From the NCBI GenBank assembly GCA_937896665.1, contig CALBNS010000017.1:1-51981 (forward strand): a stretch of 51,981 nt of DNA, in the 5' to 3' direction. Positions 33,978-42,924 of the stretch are shown here, piece by piece. Position numbers and translations under genes: made by a program. Position 1 is the first letter of the stretch, and the number at the start of each line of letters is the position of its first letter. Below the pieces are notes generated by a model. The model ran no database searches. It saw only the letters and a program-made list of their open reading frames with translations, and had not been told where the DNA came from. Source of the DNA: an uncultured Clostridia bacterium (GTDB lineage: Bacteria; Bacillota; Clostridia; Lachnospirales; Lachnospiraceae).

Positions 33978-35300
33978 TTATCCGGTTCTGTTCCTCAACC
34001 GTTCTAACCGTTCTTTTATCTGCTTCTCATACCCAATCTCTGTCGGTTCATAGAACTTTGCATCTCGAATCTCATCCGGCAGATATTGCTGTTTTACATA
34101 GTGTTCTGGATAATCATGCGCATACTGATATCCCAAACCATGCCCTAACTTAGCTGCTCCCTTATAATGCGCGTCCTGTAGATGTGCAGGAACAGTCGTC
34201 TTATTGTTTCTAACATTTTTCAGTGCCGCATCAATCGCCAGATAAGAAGCATTGCTTTTCGGCGCCCCCGCAATATAGGTCGCTGCCTGTGCAAGTACAA
34301 TTCTTGCTTCTGGCATACCGAGTCTTTCTACAGCCTGCGCCGCTGAAACCGCAACGGTAAGCGCGTTCGGGTCCGCATTTCCCACATCTTCCGATGCTGA
34401 TATCATCATTCTCCTCGCAATAAATTTGATATCTTCTCCTGCGTAAAGCATCTTCGCCAGATAATAAACTGCAGCATCCGGATCTGATCCCCTCAGACTT
34501 TTGATAAATGCCGAGATCGTGTCATAATGATTATCACCTGTCTTATCATAACGCACTACCCGTTTCTGAATACATTCCTGCGCTACATCTAATGTAATTC
34601 TAATCTTTCCACTCGCATCACGTTCGGTAGTCAGAATTCCAAGTTCAATCGCATTTAATGCGCCTCTCGCGTCACCGCCTGCAATATCTGCCAGAAATTC
34701 CAATGCATCTTCTTCAATTTCTGCCTGATAGCTTCCCATACCTTTTTCTGTATCGTATACTGCCCGGCGCAGTAACGTCTTAACATCCTCTTTCGCGAGT
34801 GCTTTCAACTCAAATACACTCGACCTGGAAATTAGCGCGCTGTTGACCTCAAAATATGGATTTTCCGTTGTAGCACCAATCAAAATTAAAGTCCCGTCCT
34901 CTACAAACGGGAGCAGATAATCCTGCTGTCCCTTATTGAAACGATGAATTTCGTCCACAAAAAGAATAGTCTTTTTTCCATACATTCCAAGATTATTCTT
35001 TGCCTGTGCAACTACTTCCTCCATATCCTTTTTCCCTGCAACTGTTGCATTGATTTGTTTAAAGTCGGCGCTTGTTGTATTGGCAATTACTTTTGCCAGC
35101 GTCGTTTTCCCTGTTCCCGGAGGTCCATAGAAAATCAGTGAACCTAGCTTGTCTGCTTTAATTGCTCGATACAGCAGCTTATCTTTTCCTATAATATGCT
35201 GCTGACCAACCACCTCCTCTAGAGTTGTAGGTCGCAGTCTCGATGCTAACGGAGATTCTTTTTTTGCATTACTTTCACGCATATATTCAAATAAATCCAT
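33978..35300 (-). CDS. rarA: Replication-associated recombination protein A
   Basis: 440-residue AAA+ ATPase (also called MgsA) that acts at stalled replication forks. Walker A is GPPGTGKT at 59-66, Walker B DEIHRF near 112, sensor 1 in GATTENP, and a C-terminal MgsA tetramerisation domain (KGAAKLGHGLGYQYAHDYP). The length is full. ATG at 35300 follows GGGGT. Encoded 13 bases after tcdA in the same operon. Confidence 0.96.
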   Translation of the reverse strand: MDLFEYMRESNAKKESPLASRLRPTTLEEVVGQQHIIGKDKLLYRAIKADKLGSLIFYGPPGTGKTTLAKVIANTTSADFKQINATVAGKKDMEEVVAQAKNNLGMYGKKTILFVDEIHRFNKGQQDYLLPFVEDGTLILIGATTENPYFEVNSALISRSSVFELKALAKEDVKTLLRRAVYDTEKGMGSYQAEIEEDALEFLADIAGGDARGALNAIELGILTTERDASGKIRITLDVAQECIQKRVVRYDKTGDNHYDTISAFIKSLRGSDPDAAVYYLAKMLYAGEDIKFIARRMMISASEDVGNADPNALTVAVSAAQAVERLGMPEARIVLAQAATYIAGAPKSNASYLAIDAALKNVRNNKTTVPAHLQDAHYKGAAKLGHGLGYQYAHDYPEHYVKQQYLPDEIRDAKFYEPTEIGYEKQIKERLERLRNRTG

Positions 35301-35313
35301 CTTTTTTACCCCT

Positions 35314-36033
35314 CTATTCTACTCCTGCAATTTCACGGATGACCTCGCCCGCAATGATAAGACCTGCCACCGGCGGCACAAAGGCAATGCTTCCCGGAAG
35401 AATTCTTCTCTTTCCTTTTTCTTCTCCAGTTTCCTTGCCCGATATATCGATCGGCTTCTCTTTCGAATACAAGACTTTTAAATGTTTAATCCCTCTGTTT
35501 TTCAGTTCTTTTCGCATAACTTTACACAATGGACACACTGAAGTCTTTGCAATATCCTCGATTTCAAACAATTCCGGATGAAGCTTATTTCCGGTGCCCA
35601 TACAGCTTATAATCGGAATTTTATTTTCCTTAGCATATTCAGCAAGTGCCAGTTTCGCTGTAACCGTATCAATTGCATCTACAATATAATCTACTTTATG
35701 AGCGAAAATCCCATGCATGTTTTCCGGGAGTACAAAGGTTTCATAAGTAACCACTTCAATTTCTGAACAAATATCCCAGATTCTTTCTTTCATCAGCTTT
35801 GTTTTGTATTGCCCTATGGTGCTGTGATAAGCGATAGACTGGCGGTTAATATTTGTCAAAGATACTTTGTCATTGTCTACAAGTATTAGTTTCCCTACAC
35901 CGCATCTTGCCAGTGCTTCCACACAATGCGAACCAACACCACCGATACCAAGTACCATGACCGTTGCACGTTTTAGCCTTTTTAGACCTTTTTCCCCAAT
36001 CAGTAATTCTGTTCTGGAATATTCATGTGTCAT
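35314..36033 (-). CDS. tcdA: tRNA threonylcarbamoyladenosine dehydratase
   Basis: 239-residue E1-like enzyme that cyclises t6A37 to ct6A in tRNAs, using ATP. The family opening SRTELLIGEKGLKRL precedes the nucleotide loop GIGGVGSHC (29-37). The ThiF-like NINRQS block and VDAIDTV follow. One Cys-rich site (CPLCKVM) near residue 170 is also typical. ATG at 36033 follows AAGAGGAG. It heads the tcdA-rarA operon. Confidence 0.92.
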   Translation of the reverse strand: MTHEYSRTELLIGEKGLKRLKRATVMVLGIGGVGSHCVEALARCGVGKLILVDNDKVSLTNINRQSIAYHSTIGQYKTKLMKERIWDICSEIEVVTYETFVLPENMHGIFAHKVDYIVDAIDTVTAKLALAEYAKENKIPIISCMGTGNKLHPELFEIEDIAKTSVCPLCKVMRKELKNRGIKHLKVLYSKEKPIDISGKETGEEKGKRRILPGSIAFVPPVAGLIIAGEVIREIAGVE

Positions 36034-36155
36034 ATCTGTCTCCTCTTTCTTGTCTTGTTTTACTTCTGTGCATAATCATATCATTTCCTCCAATCTACGT
36101 CACTACTTTATTTACACTTTTTGTGATGAACATCTGTCGAAATAAAGAAAATACG

Positions 36156-36184
36156 TTGCACCCAAACTGCAAAAGTGTTAGAAT
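36156..36184 (+). promoter_or_regulatory. Promoter of the MATE transporter gene
   Basis: TTGCAC (36156-36161), 17 bases, TAGAAT (36179-36184), 31 bases before the start codon. Confidence 0.75.
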
Positions 36185-36215
36185 ACCAAAGTATGTTTAC
36201 GAAGGAGGTATTTTT

Positions 36216-37583
36216 ATGTCTGAGACACAAATCCAACAAAACAAGATGGGCGTTTTACCCATTCCAAGGTTGTTAGTTTCCATGTCCCTGCCTATCATTG
36301 TATCAATGCTTGTTCAGGCCCTATATAATATTATAGACAGTATCTTTGTTGCACGAATCAGCGAAGATGCACTGACCGCCGTTTCACTCGCCTTTCCGGT
36401 ACAGAGTCTTATGATTTCTGTTGCTACCGGAACAGGAGTCGGCATCAATGCACTGTTATCCAAGAACCTGGGAGAACAAAAACATGCAGAAGCAAATAAA
36501 GCCGCCAAGAATGGTATTTTCCTTGGTATTTTAAGTTTTATCATCTTCGCAATCTTAGGCGCTGTCGGTTCACACGCTTTCTTTGTCACACAGACATCGA
36601 ATAAGATGATTGTTGAGTATGGCACGCAATATCTTTCCATTGTAACAGTTATGTCTTTTGCACTCTTCTTGCAGATTACGCTGGAACGTCTTTTACAGGC
36701 CACTGGGAAAACAATTTTCAGCATGATTACACAAGGAATCGGCGCTATTATTAATATTATACTTGACCCGATTTTAATTTTCGGTTTGTTCGGATTACCC
36801 AAATTAGGAGTTGCAGGTGCTGCGATTGCAACTATCATCGGACAAATGATTGCTGTAATACTATCATTGTATTTTAATTGTAAATATAATAAAGAAATCA
36901 ATGTGAACATGAAAGGCTTCAGACCATGCACAGAAACGATTGGCAATATTTATAAAATTGGCGTTCCTTCAATCATTATGCAATCTATCGGTTCCGTGAC
37001 TGTGTTTGGAATGAATAAGATTTTGTTAATGTTCTCGTCCACTGCAGCTGCAGTATTCGGGGTTTATTTCAAATTACAGAGCTTCGTGTTCATGCCTGTA
37101 TTTGGATTAACAAATGGTATGATTCCAATTGTTGCCTACAACTTTGGTGCTAAGAATCAAAAGAGAATTCTACAGACAATCAAACTGAGCAGCTATATTG
37201 CCGTAAGTATCATGCTGATAGGTCTTATAGTATTCCAAATGGTACCGGAAACTCTTCTGAAACTGTTCGATGCATCTGAACACATGTTGGAAATTGGTAC
37301 GGTTGCGCTGTGCACGATTAGTTTGAGCTTTGTATTCGCAGGTTTCTCAATTGTAGCAAGTTCTTCTTTCCAGGCACTTGGAAACGGAGTATACAGTTTA
37401 ATCATATCGGTCGCAAGACAGCTTGTGGTAATTCTTCCGGTAGCATTTGCATTTGCCAGATTATTTGGTTTAAATATGGTATGGTGGTCATATCCAATTG
37501 CCGAAATTGTATCTGTTGTCTTATGTATTTTCTTTTTAAAACGAATTGCTGAAACAAAACTTCATGCACTCGTAAAAAATTGA
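36216..37583 (+). CDS. MATE family efflux transporter
   Basis: A 455-residue multi-drug or metabolite exporter, driven by an ion gradient. Twelve hydrophobic segments in two similar halves; each half begins with the family pattern (PRLLVSMSLPIIVSMLVQALYNIID in part; then KIGVPSIIMQS). The ATG at 36216 follows GAAGGAGG with 7-base spacing. An open frame upstream overlaps tcdA on the other strand and is not used. Substrate cannot be predicted. It has its own promoter and terminator. Confidence 0.94.
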   Translation: MSETQIQQNKMGVLPIPRLLVSMSLPIIVSMLVQALYNIIDSIFVARISEDALTAVSLAFPVQSLMISVATGTGVGINALLSKNLGEQKHAEANKAAKNGIFLGILSFIIFAILGAVGSHAFFVTQTSNKMIVEYGTQYLSIVTVMSFALFLQITLERLLQATGKTIFSMITQGIGAIINIILDPILIFGLFGLPKLGVAGAAIATIIGQMIAVILSLYFNCKYNKEINVNMKGFRPCTETIGNIYKIGVPSIIMQSIGSVTVFGMNKILLMFSSTAAAVFGVYFKLQSFVFMPVFGLTNGMIPIVAYNFGAKNQKRILQTIKLSSYIAVSIMLIGLIVFQMVPETLLKLFDASEHMLEIGTVALCTISLSFVFAGFSIVASSSFQALGNGVYSLIISVARQLVVILPVAFAFARLFGLNMVWWSYPIAEIVSVVLCIFFLKRIAETKLHALVKN

Positions 37584-37587
37584 TGAT

Positions 37588-37621
37588 GAAAAGGAGCATA
37601 TCGCCGTTGATATGCTCCTTC
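37588..37621. terminator. Terminator between the MATE and flavin reductase genes
   Basis: AAGGAGCATATC pairs with GATATGCTCCTT around a six-base loop; the U-run (TTTTC) is better on the minus strand. Confidence 0.75.
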
Positions 37622-37640
37622 CATTTGCTCTTATTTACGC

Positions 37641-38210
37641 TTATTTTTTCTTTTTCACGCTGTAACCAAAGGTTCCTATTTTCTCACCCAAGCCCAGATA
37701 TTCCCCGTGCGAGTAAGCTAAAAGTCCCGTCTCATTCAGACAGAATTTCCCGGATTCATCCAGATACTCATCATCCACCTGTACAGAAACCACTCTTGCA
37801 ATAAACATATGATGGCTTCCAAGTTCTTTGATTTCCTCTACTTTACACTCAATATTTACCGGACATTCCTCAATGATCGGTGCATACTCCAGTTCATTTG
37901 CTTTTCCTCGTGTCAGGTTCATTTCCTTCCATTTATCCACATCACGGCCTGAACGAACCCCACAGTAATCCGTTGCTTTCGCAAGTGCCTCCGTGGTAAG
38001 GTTCACAACAAATTCTCCGGATTCCTTAATCATGTGATAGGAATACCGCTCCGGTCTTACTGAAATATATAACATTGCCGGATTGGTACAGATTGTTCCT
38101 GTCCATGCAATTGTGAGAATGTTCGTCTCTCCGCTCTTATCCCCGACACTTACCATAACTGCCGGAAGGGGATATACCAGATTCCCTGGTTTCCAAGTCT
38201 GCTTTGCCAT
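37641..38210 (-). CDS. Flavin reductase family protein (flavoredoxin-like)
   Basis: 189-residue FMN-binding split-barrel protein. NILTIAWTGTICTNPAMLYISV is the flavin-binding signature region, followed by the FVVNLTT strand and a C-terminal lid. It probably carries FMN and transfers hydride or electrons; the electron partner is unknown. ATG at 38210 follows GTAGGAGG. It lies 10 bases after the pyrophosphatase gene and is likely co-transcribed. Confidence 0.9.
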   Translation of the reverse strand: MAKQTWKPGNLVYPLPAVMVSVGDKSGETNILTIAWTGTICTNPAMLYISVRPERYSYHMIKESGEFVVNLTTEALAKATDYCGVRSGRDVDKWKEMNLTRGKANELEYAPIIEECPVNIECKVEEIKELGSHHMFIARVVSVQVDDEYLDESGKFCLNETGLLAYSHGEYLGLGEKIGTFGYSVKKKK

Positions 38211-38220
38211 ATTCTACCTC

Positions 38221-39870
38221 CTACTGCTGCAATGAAACTACGAATGTCGGTATCAATTGCTTCTTACGAGATACCACACCATTCAAGATAATATTTTCTG
38301 TATCCTTCGGCAAATCAAATGCCTCCAAAACTTTTTCTTTTGCACCTTTACCGTAACACAGTAATTCCGTTGATTCTTCGATAATATTTGTCAGCATGAC
38401 AAACATCATGTCTACTCTCTGTTTCAACATTGCCGTACCCATAAATGGCAGAAGCTGCTCTTTGATCTCATGAAGTTCTTCCGCACTCATTGAGTTAATC
38501 TGACTTACTCCAAACGAAAGATCATTGACTGTAAATTTCTTAAAGTCACGGAAACATATTTCCTCCGGTGTCTTTCCTCTTGCATTGCTTCCCGCCCGAA
38601 ACATATCCTGTGCAAACTCTTCAATGTTGATGGATGCAATCACAGCCAAATCCTCTGCTGCTGCACGATCCACAGGAGTACATGTCGGCGAACGGAACAT
38701 CAGTGTATCCGAAATAATTGCCGAGCATAAAAGTGCTGCAATTGTAGGCTCTATCTCTACATTATTTTCCCTGTACATCTGATACACAATTGTTGCCGTA
38801 CAGCCCACAGGCTGATTTCTAAAATACACCGGCCCCACTGTTTCCAGACTTCCAAGTCTGTGATGATCAATAATCTCCAAAATATCAGCATCTTCAATTC
38901 CGTCCACTGCCTGCGTCTTCTCATTGTGATCTACCAGAATAACCTGCTTCTTGCTCGTATACATCAAACGACGTCTGGATATCAATCCATAAAAATCGCC
39001 CCGTTTATCAACCACCGGAAAATCACGGAAACGGGTCTTTGACATTACATCTTTGATATCTTCAACATAATCTGTAGTATTGAACATTGTCAGGTTCTCG
39101 CGGCTCATAAAATGTTTGACCGGCATACTCTGATTAATCAATCTTGCTACGGTAAATGTATCATGTGGTGTGGTAATTACAACGATACTTCTTTCCTCTG
39201 CCATCTTCTTTATCGTACGGGATACAGTTGCCCCCTGACATATAACCAGACAACTCGCCTCTAACTCAATCGCACACAATTGTGCTTCATAACGATTGCC
39301 AAGAACAACCAAATCATCCTTTTCAATAAAAGTCTCCATCAATTCCGGGCTGGAGGCCGCGATTACCACTTTTCCTCTGACAAAATAGCCATGTGGATTT
39401 CCTGTAACCACTTCGCCATCTAATGTATTCACAATATTCTGATACTGCGTTCTTGCACTTGATAGAATCTTACTGTCATACACATCCATGTAAGAAGTCG
39501 CAATATCAGCGGTCGTGATAATACCTTCCAGCTTCTGGTCGCGCGTAACCGGAATCGTGTACACATTCTTTTCTTTCATCATCGCCCATGCTTCTTTAAT
39601 GGACGTGCCGCTTCTGATGCCTTCCATACGGTTAACATCCATGTCTTTCACTTGCAGATAAACATCTGACAGAAGGCTTGGTGCTTCCACCCTGAAACGT
39701 TCCAGCACATATTGGGTTTCTTCGCTGATCTGACCTGCACGCTTCGGAACATATGTATCTTTTGAAATCTTTTGCTTTAGATTTGCATATGCAATTGCTG
39801 AGCAAATAGAATCCGTATCGGGATTCTTATGTCCTACGACATATATTCTTTTTCTAATTTCTTGTTTCAT
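38221..39870 (-). CDS. Mn-dependent (class II) inorganic pyrophosphatase with CBS and DRTGG domains
   Basis: 549 residues, against about 310 for simple class II enzymes. The DHH phosphoesterase half supplies H14, D18, D20 (GHKNPDTDS), D314 (VDHNE) and the DHH triad at 335-337. Inserted at about 60-305 are CBS, DRTGG and CBS, which in this class bind AMP, ADP, ATP or diadenosine polyphosphates and control activity. DHHA2 occupies the C-terminal 130 residues. Hydrolyses PPi to phosphate. ATG at 39870 is preceded by AAGGGAAG. Confidence 0.94.
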   Translation of the reverse strand: MKQEIRKRIYVVGHKNPDTDSICSAIAYANLKQKISKDTYVPKRAGQISEETQYVLERFRVEAPSLLSDVYLQVKDMDVNRMEGIRSGTSIKEAWAMMKEKNVYTIPVTRDQKLEGIITTADIATSYMDVYDSKILSSARTQYQNIVNTLDGEVVTGNPHGYFVRGKVVIAASSPELMETFIEKDDLVVLGNRYEAQLCAIELEASCLVICQGATVSRTIKKMAEERSIVVITTPHDTFTVARLINQSMPVKHFMSRENLTMFNTTDYVEDIKDVMSKTRFRDFPVVDKRGDFYGLISRRRLMYTSKKQVILVDHNEKTQAVDGIEDADILEIIDHHRLGSLETVGPVYFRNQPVGCTATIVYQMYRENNVEIEPTIAALLCSAIISDTLMFRSPTCTPVDRAAAEDLAVIASINIEEFAQDMFRAGSNARGKTPEEICFRDFKKFTVNDLSFGVSQINSMSAEELHEIKEQLLPFMGTAMLKQRVDMMFVMLTNIIEESTELLCYGKGAKEKVLEAFDLPKDTENIILNGVVSRKKQLIPTFVVSLQQ

Positions 39871-39943
39871 ACCGTTTCACTTCCCTTTACTACCTATAGG
39901 TTGCCATTTTTTTGGTGTTTTGTCAAATAATTTATCACAATTC

Positions 39944-39973
39944 TTGTCACTATTTTGTAAAATATGCTATACT
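39944..39973 (+). promoter_or_regulatory. Promoter of the S1-domain gene
   Basis: TTGTCA (39944-39949), 18 bases, TATACT (39968-39973). Confidence 0.65.
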
Positions 39974-40012
39974 AAACGAAATATCAAATTTTATAATGAG
40001 GAGGGCAAAACA

Positions 40013-40681
40013 ATGAGCGAAGAATTATTACAGGCTGAGACAATGGCAGATTATGAAGACCATTTTGACGATGCCAATCCTTGGAATCTTGTAACCGGAT
40101 ATATGAACCAGAAAACCGTTCTGCAGGTGAAAATTGAGGGTGTAGTGAACGGTGGTGTGATTGCCATGGTAGAAGGTCTGCGTGGATTCATCCCTGCTTC
40201 CAAATTATCATTATCGTACATTGACAACTTGGAAGATTATCTCTTACAAGATATCGAAGTACAGGTACTTGATGTCAACCAGGCCGAGAACCGTCTGATT
40301 TTATCTGCACGTGAACTCTTAAAGGAAAAGGAACGAAAAGCGAAAGAGGCATTGATTGCAAGTGTTCCTGTTGGTGCTGTCTTAGCCGGCACAGTTGAAA
40401 CCATTCAGTCATATGGTGCTTTTATCCGTCTTGAAAACGGACTGTCAGGACTTGTACACGTATCTCAGATTTCTGACAAACGAATCAAAGCACCTGCTGA
40501 CGTGTTGAAACCAGGCGAAGAAGTCAATGTGAAAGTAATCGGAATCAAAGATGGTAAGATCAGTCTCAGTATCAAGGCACTAATTGAACCAGAAGCAGAT
40601 GTAATTGAAAAAGTAGAGATTCCAAAATCAGAAAATATCGGAACAAACTTAGGTGATCTATTCAAGAATATCAAATTATAA
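40013..40681 (+). CDS. S1 RNA-binding domain protein (short RpsA-like)
   Basis: 222 residues with two S1 OB folds: about 35-100 (KIEGVVNGGVIAMVEGLRGFIP) and about 118-190 (GTVETIQSYGAFIRLENGLSGLVHVSQIS). The second is canonical. Firmicute ribosomes lack a full S1, and two-domain proteins of this kind probably bind mRNA or the ribosome. The true start is ATG 40013 with GAGGAGG 6 bases upstream; an earlier in-frame ATG is not used. The gene stands alone with promoter and terminator. Confidence 0.92.
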   Translation: MSEELLQAETMADYEDHFDDANPWNLVTGYMNQKTVLQVKIEGVVNGGVIAMVEGLRGFIPASKLSLSYIDNLEDYLLQDIEVQVLDVNQAENRLILSARELLKEKERKAKEALIASVPVGAVLAGTVETIQSYGAFIRLENGLSGLVHVSQISDKRIKAPADVLKPGEEVNVKVIGIKDGKISLSIKALIEPEADVIEKVEIPKSENIGTNLGDLFKNIKL

Positions 40682-40694
40682 TTTTCATGTAATT

Positions 40695-40752
40695 AAGAGT
40701 GTAATTATTACTATGCCACATAAATTGGCATATTGAAATTACACTCTTTTTC
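40695..40752 (+). terminator. Terminator of the S1-domain gene
   Basis: AAGAGTGTAATT and AATTACACTCTT enclose a second stem (TATGCCA/TGGCATA); TTTTTC follows on the plus strand. Confidence 0.87.
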
Positions 40753-40759
40753 TTTCCTC

Positions 40760-42214
40760 TTATCCTATCAATACTTTCTTTCCTTCAAATGCAAATCCAT
40801 ACTTGCGAATATGTTCCAACGGAATTCCTCTTGCGATGAGAGATGCTGCGTATTCTTTCTCCTCAATCTGCTTCAAGGCAGCTGATACCGTATCTTCAAG
40901 ACTTTCCTCTCTGTTCGGGTTATACACCTTGAACTCAATAATCATAGCATCTTTATTCTTATCCCGTGGTTCGATCATAATGTCATATCTGCCAAAACCA
41001 CTTTCCCGGTTGGAAGTAATCACATAATGTCCCGTCAGTTCCACAATCAGACCAAGCACAAAACCATGATAAAACCGCTCGGGTTCTGCTTCTGACGACC
41101 GCCTTTCTGTGTCAAAATAACTGAAAGCATCCCTTGTGACACGGTTCATGTACCCATTCATGGATTCCAAATCTCCCCTAAGCAGGGCATTCACAAAAAA
41201 GCTGTAGTCTCCCGTTCCTGAGAACCACCCTTGAATCATTCGAAAGAACATTCTTCTTGTTTCTCCATTCGTTAGTGTCAGATCATAAATTGGTGCTCTA
41301 CCGTACTCTACCTGTTCCATGGCTTCGTACCTAAGCACCTTGAGATAGCCACTTGCCAGCAGCAGACTCCAGATTGCATTCGCGTTATCATCCAGTTGAT
41401 TATACACAATCTGTTCATCAATTGCACATCTGATAACCTCCCCGCGAAGCAATGCCTCAAAGGACAGCTTGACCTCTTGGTCTCCTTCTCGTATAAGCTT
41501 ACCTACCAGACTATTACTACTGCTATTCGCCCAATACGCATCATATTTGCCTGTATCCAGGAAATTCAACACCGACCATGGATTGTAGATATCCTTATGC
41601 ATTCCAAAGATAAAACCGTCATACCAAGCCTTCACACCTGCCTTTTCTTGTCCAAGGCCATACGCATCCAATGCTGAGAACACCTCTTCCTCTGTAAAAC
41701 CAAAGGAAGTCGAATATTCGTCTGAGGAAGTCGTGATTACTTTAAGATTATTAAGATCAGAAAAAATGGACTCTTTGCTGACCCTCGTAATCCCCGTCAT
41801 AACTGCACGTTCCAGATATGGATTCGTCTTAAATGCAGAGTTGAACATACTTCTTGTAAATGCTGCCAATTCATCCCAAAAGCCATGCACATAAGTTTCA
41901 TAGTTGCTTTCTTTCACATTAGCAAAAGAAAGAAAAATTAACGGATAAGTCCCCTGTATCTTACGATACTCCTCATGCCCCCAGATAGAAAGTCCCTCAA
42001 ATAAATCTCCTCTGTCTGCATAATCTACGGAAAAGAATTTCTCCAGCATACTCATATTTAGGGTTTTTCCAAAACGACGCGGACGAGCAATCAAGGTTAC
42101 CTCGTCCCTGCTTCCCCACCATTCTCGGATAAAATCCGTCTTATCCACGTAAAAACAGTTGCTCTCTATCATTTTTTCAAAATCTTGTATTCCGATTGCT
42201 ACATTTCTTCCCAT
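40760..42214 (-). CDS. AAA-ATPase-like and PD-(D/E)XK nuclease domain protein
   Basis: 484 residues. N-terminal AAA-ATPase-like domain (Pfam AAA-ATPase_like) opens with the family marker GIQDFEKMIESNCFYVDKT, and the P-loop is the variant RPRRFGKT (44-51). The C-terminal PD-(D/E)XK domain has D411 in GRYDIMIEP and E427-x-K429 in IIEFKV, so the nuclease site is complete. This two-domain family is multicopy in Bacteroidetes and Clostridia genomes. Its function is not established; mobility and defence have been suggested. ATG at 42214 follows GAGGAGG with 5-base spacing. The extension to 42235 is not needed. Confidence 0.9.
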   Translation of the reverse strand: MGRNVAIGIQDFEKMIESNCFYVDKTDFIREWWGSRDEVTLIARPRRFGKTLNMSMLEKFFSVDYADRGDLFEGLSIWGHEEYRKIQGTYPLIFLSFANVKESNYETYVHGFWDELAAFTRSMFNSAFKTNPYLERAVMTGITRVSKESIFSDLNNLKVITTSSDEYSTSFGFTEEEVFSALDAYGLGQEKAGVKAWYDGFIFGMHKDIYNPWSVLNFLDTGKYDAYWANSSSNSLVGKLIREGDQEVKLSFEALLRGEVIRCAIDEQIVYNQLDDNANAIWSLLLASGYLKVLRYEAMEQVEYGRAPIYDLTLTNGETRRMFFRMIQGWFSGTGDYSFFVNALLRGDLESMNGYMNRVTRDAFSYFDTERRSSEAEPERFYHGFVLGLIVELTGHYVITSNRESGFGRYDIMIEPRDKNKDAMIIEFKVYNPNREESLEDTVSAALKQIEEKEYAASLIARGIPLEHIRKYGFAFEGKKVLIG

Positions 42215-42251
42215 AATATCCTCCTCGAAATCCATCCAGCTCGTTATTTAT

Positions 42252-42280
42252 AGTATAGTAGAAATCGTGATGATTTACAA
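42252..42280 (-). promoter_or_regulatory. Promoter of the AAA-like gene
   Basis: Minus strand TTGTAA (42275-42280), 17 bases, TATACT (42252-42257). A 7-bp inverted repeat, GATGATT and AATCATC around GTA (42269-42285), overlaps the -35 and could be an operator. Confidence 0.6.
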
Positions 42281-42307
42281 TCATCTCTCAAAAAGGATTT
42301 TACTATT

Positions 42308-42345
42308 TTAAAAACAATGGAGTCAGATAACATCCCACTCCGTTG
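42308..42345 (-). terminator. Terminator behind the dockerin remnant
   Basis: Minus strand CAACGGAGT pairs with ACTCCATTG (one G-T pair), followed by TTTTTAAAA. Confidence 0.75.
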
Positions 42346-42378
42346 CTCCATATCGACTTTCTAAAATTTGTTCTTCTT

Positions 42379-42531
42379 TTAAAGTTCACTGGTCTTTCCA
42401 TTTACATAATAGAAAATTCTCTGCATATCGTTGGTTGTTACTTTTCCGTCGCCATTGACATCACCAACCGCAATCTGTGCCTCTGTGAGTTCTATGTTTC
42501 CACAAATAATTGCCATCAGCCCCATTTGCAT
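42379..42531 (-). pseudogene. Dockerin-like C-terminal fragment
   Basis: The minus strand encodes a 50-residue open frame ending in a type-I-like dockerin repeat: AVGDVNGDGKVTTNDMQRIF, then YYVNGKTSEL and stop. The DVNGDGKV loop is the calcium-binding site. A dockerin normally has two such repeats at the end of a large surface enzyme; only one is left, no upstream domain exists, and the neighbouring reading frame is broken by a TAA. A typical terminator follows at 42308-42345, as would be kept at the tail of a deleted gene. It may be expressed as a small protein but most likely is a remnant. Confidence 0.7.
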
Positions 42532-42621
42532 AGGCTCCAAAATCCACCACGTCAGCAATTAAATTTATGGACAACTTGAAGTCGGAGGTTCTCAGATGTC
42601 CGAATTTATATAATACACGCA

Positions 42622-42667
42622 AAAAGGCAGAGCCACTCAATATGAATCAAATGTCTCTGACTCTTTA
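42622..42667 (-). terminator. Probable terminator of the small gene at 42678
   Basis: Minus strand AAAGAGTCAGAG pairs, with one mismatch, to CTCTGCCTTTTT; the loop is 22 bases. Confidence 0.55.
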
Positions 42668-42677
42668 GATAATCATT

Positions 42678-42908
42678 TTATTCATCAAATCCTACAATCA
42701 GATAGAATCCTCTCTCCGTCTCCATGATTTCCTTAATGATGCCCTTCTGTGACTGAATCCTCTGGTTACTGCGGTAAATCCCAGACATTGCAACGGACGG
42801 CTCCACAATATAGCTGTAAAGGCTTCCATTCACTCTCTCCGTCACCTTCACCTCTTGTCCCTCTGTTACCAGTCCTTTTCGCTCCATTTTAAATTGCTCT
42901 TCTCTCAT
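42678..42908 (-). CDS. Small protein of unknown function
   Basis: 76 residues from ATG 42908 (AAGGAAGGG lies 7 bases upstream), starting 16 bases after the prepilin peptidase stop. It is soluble, mixed charge, with a beta-rich pattern (EVKVTERVNGSLYSYIVEP) and a C-terminal ERGFYLIVGFDE. I do not recognise a family. Operon position suggests a link to the peptidase but the sequence gives no further clue. Confidence 0.6.
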   Translation of the reverse strand: MREEQFKMERKGLVTEGQEVKVTERVNGSLYSYIVEPSVAMSGIYRSNQRIQSQKGIIKEIMETERGFYLIVGFDE

Positions 42909-42924
42909 ATTATATCCCTTCCTT

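Noticed and set aside
35964..36215. N-terminal extension of the MATE gene
   Set aside because: It overlaps tcdA on the other strand and lacks a ribosome binding site; the ATG at 36216 has GGAGG and the family N-terminus.
39920..40012. N-terminal extension of the S1-domain gene
   Set aside because: It runs through the promoter -35 and -10; the ATG at 40013 has GAGGAGG.
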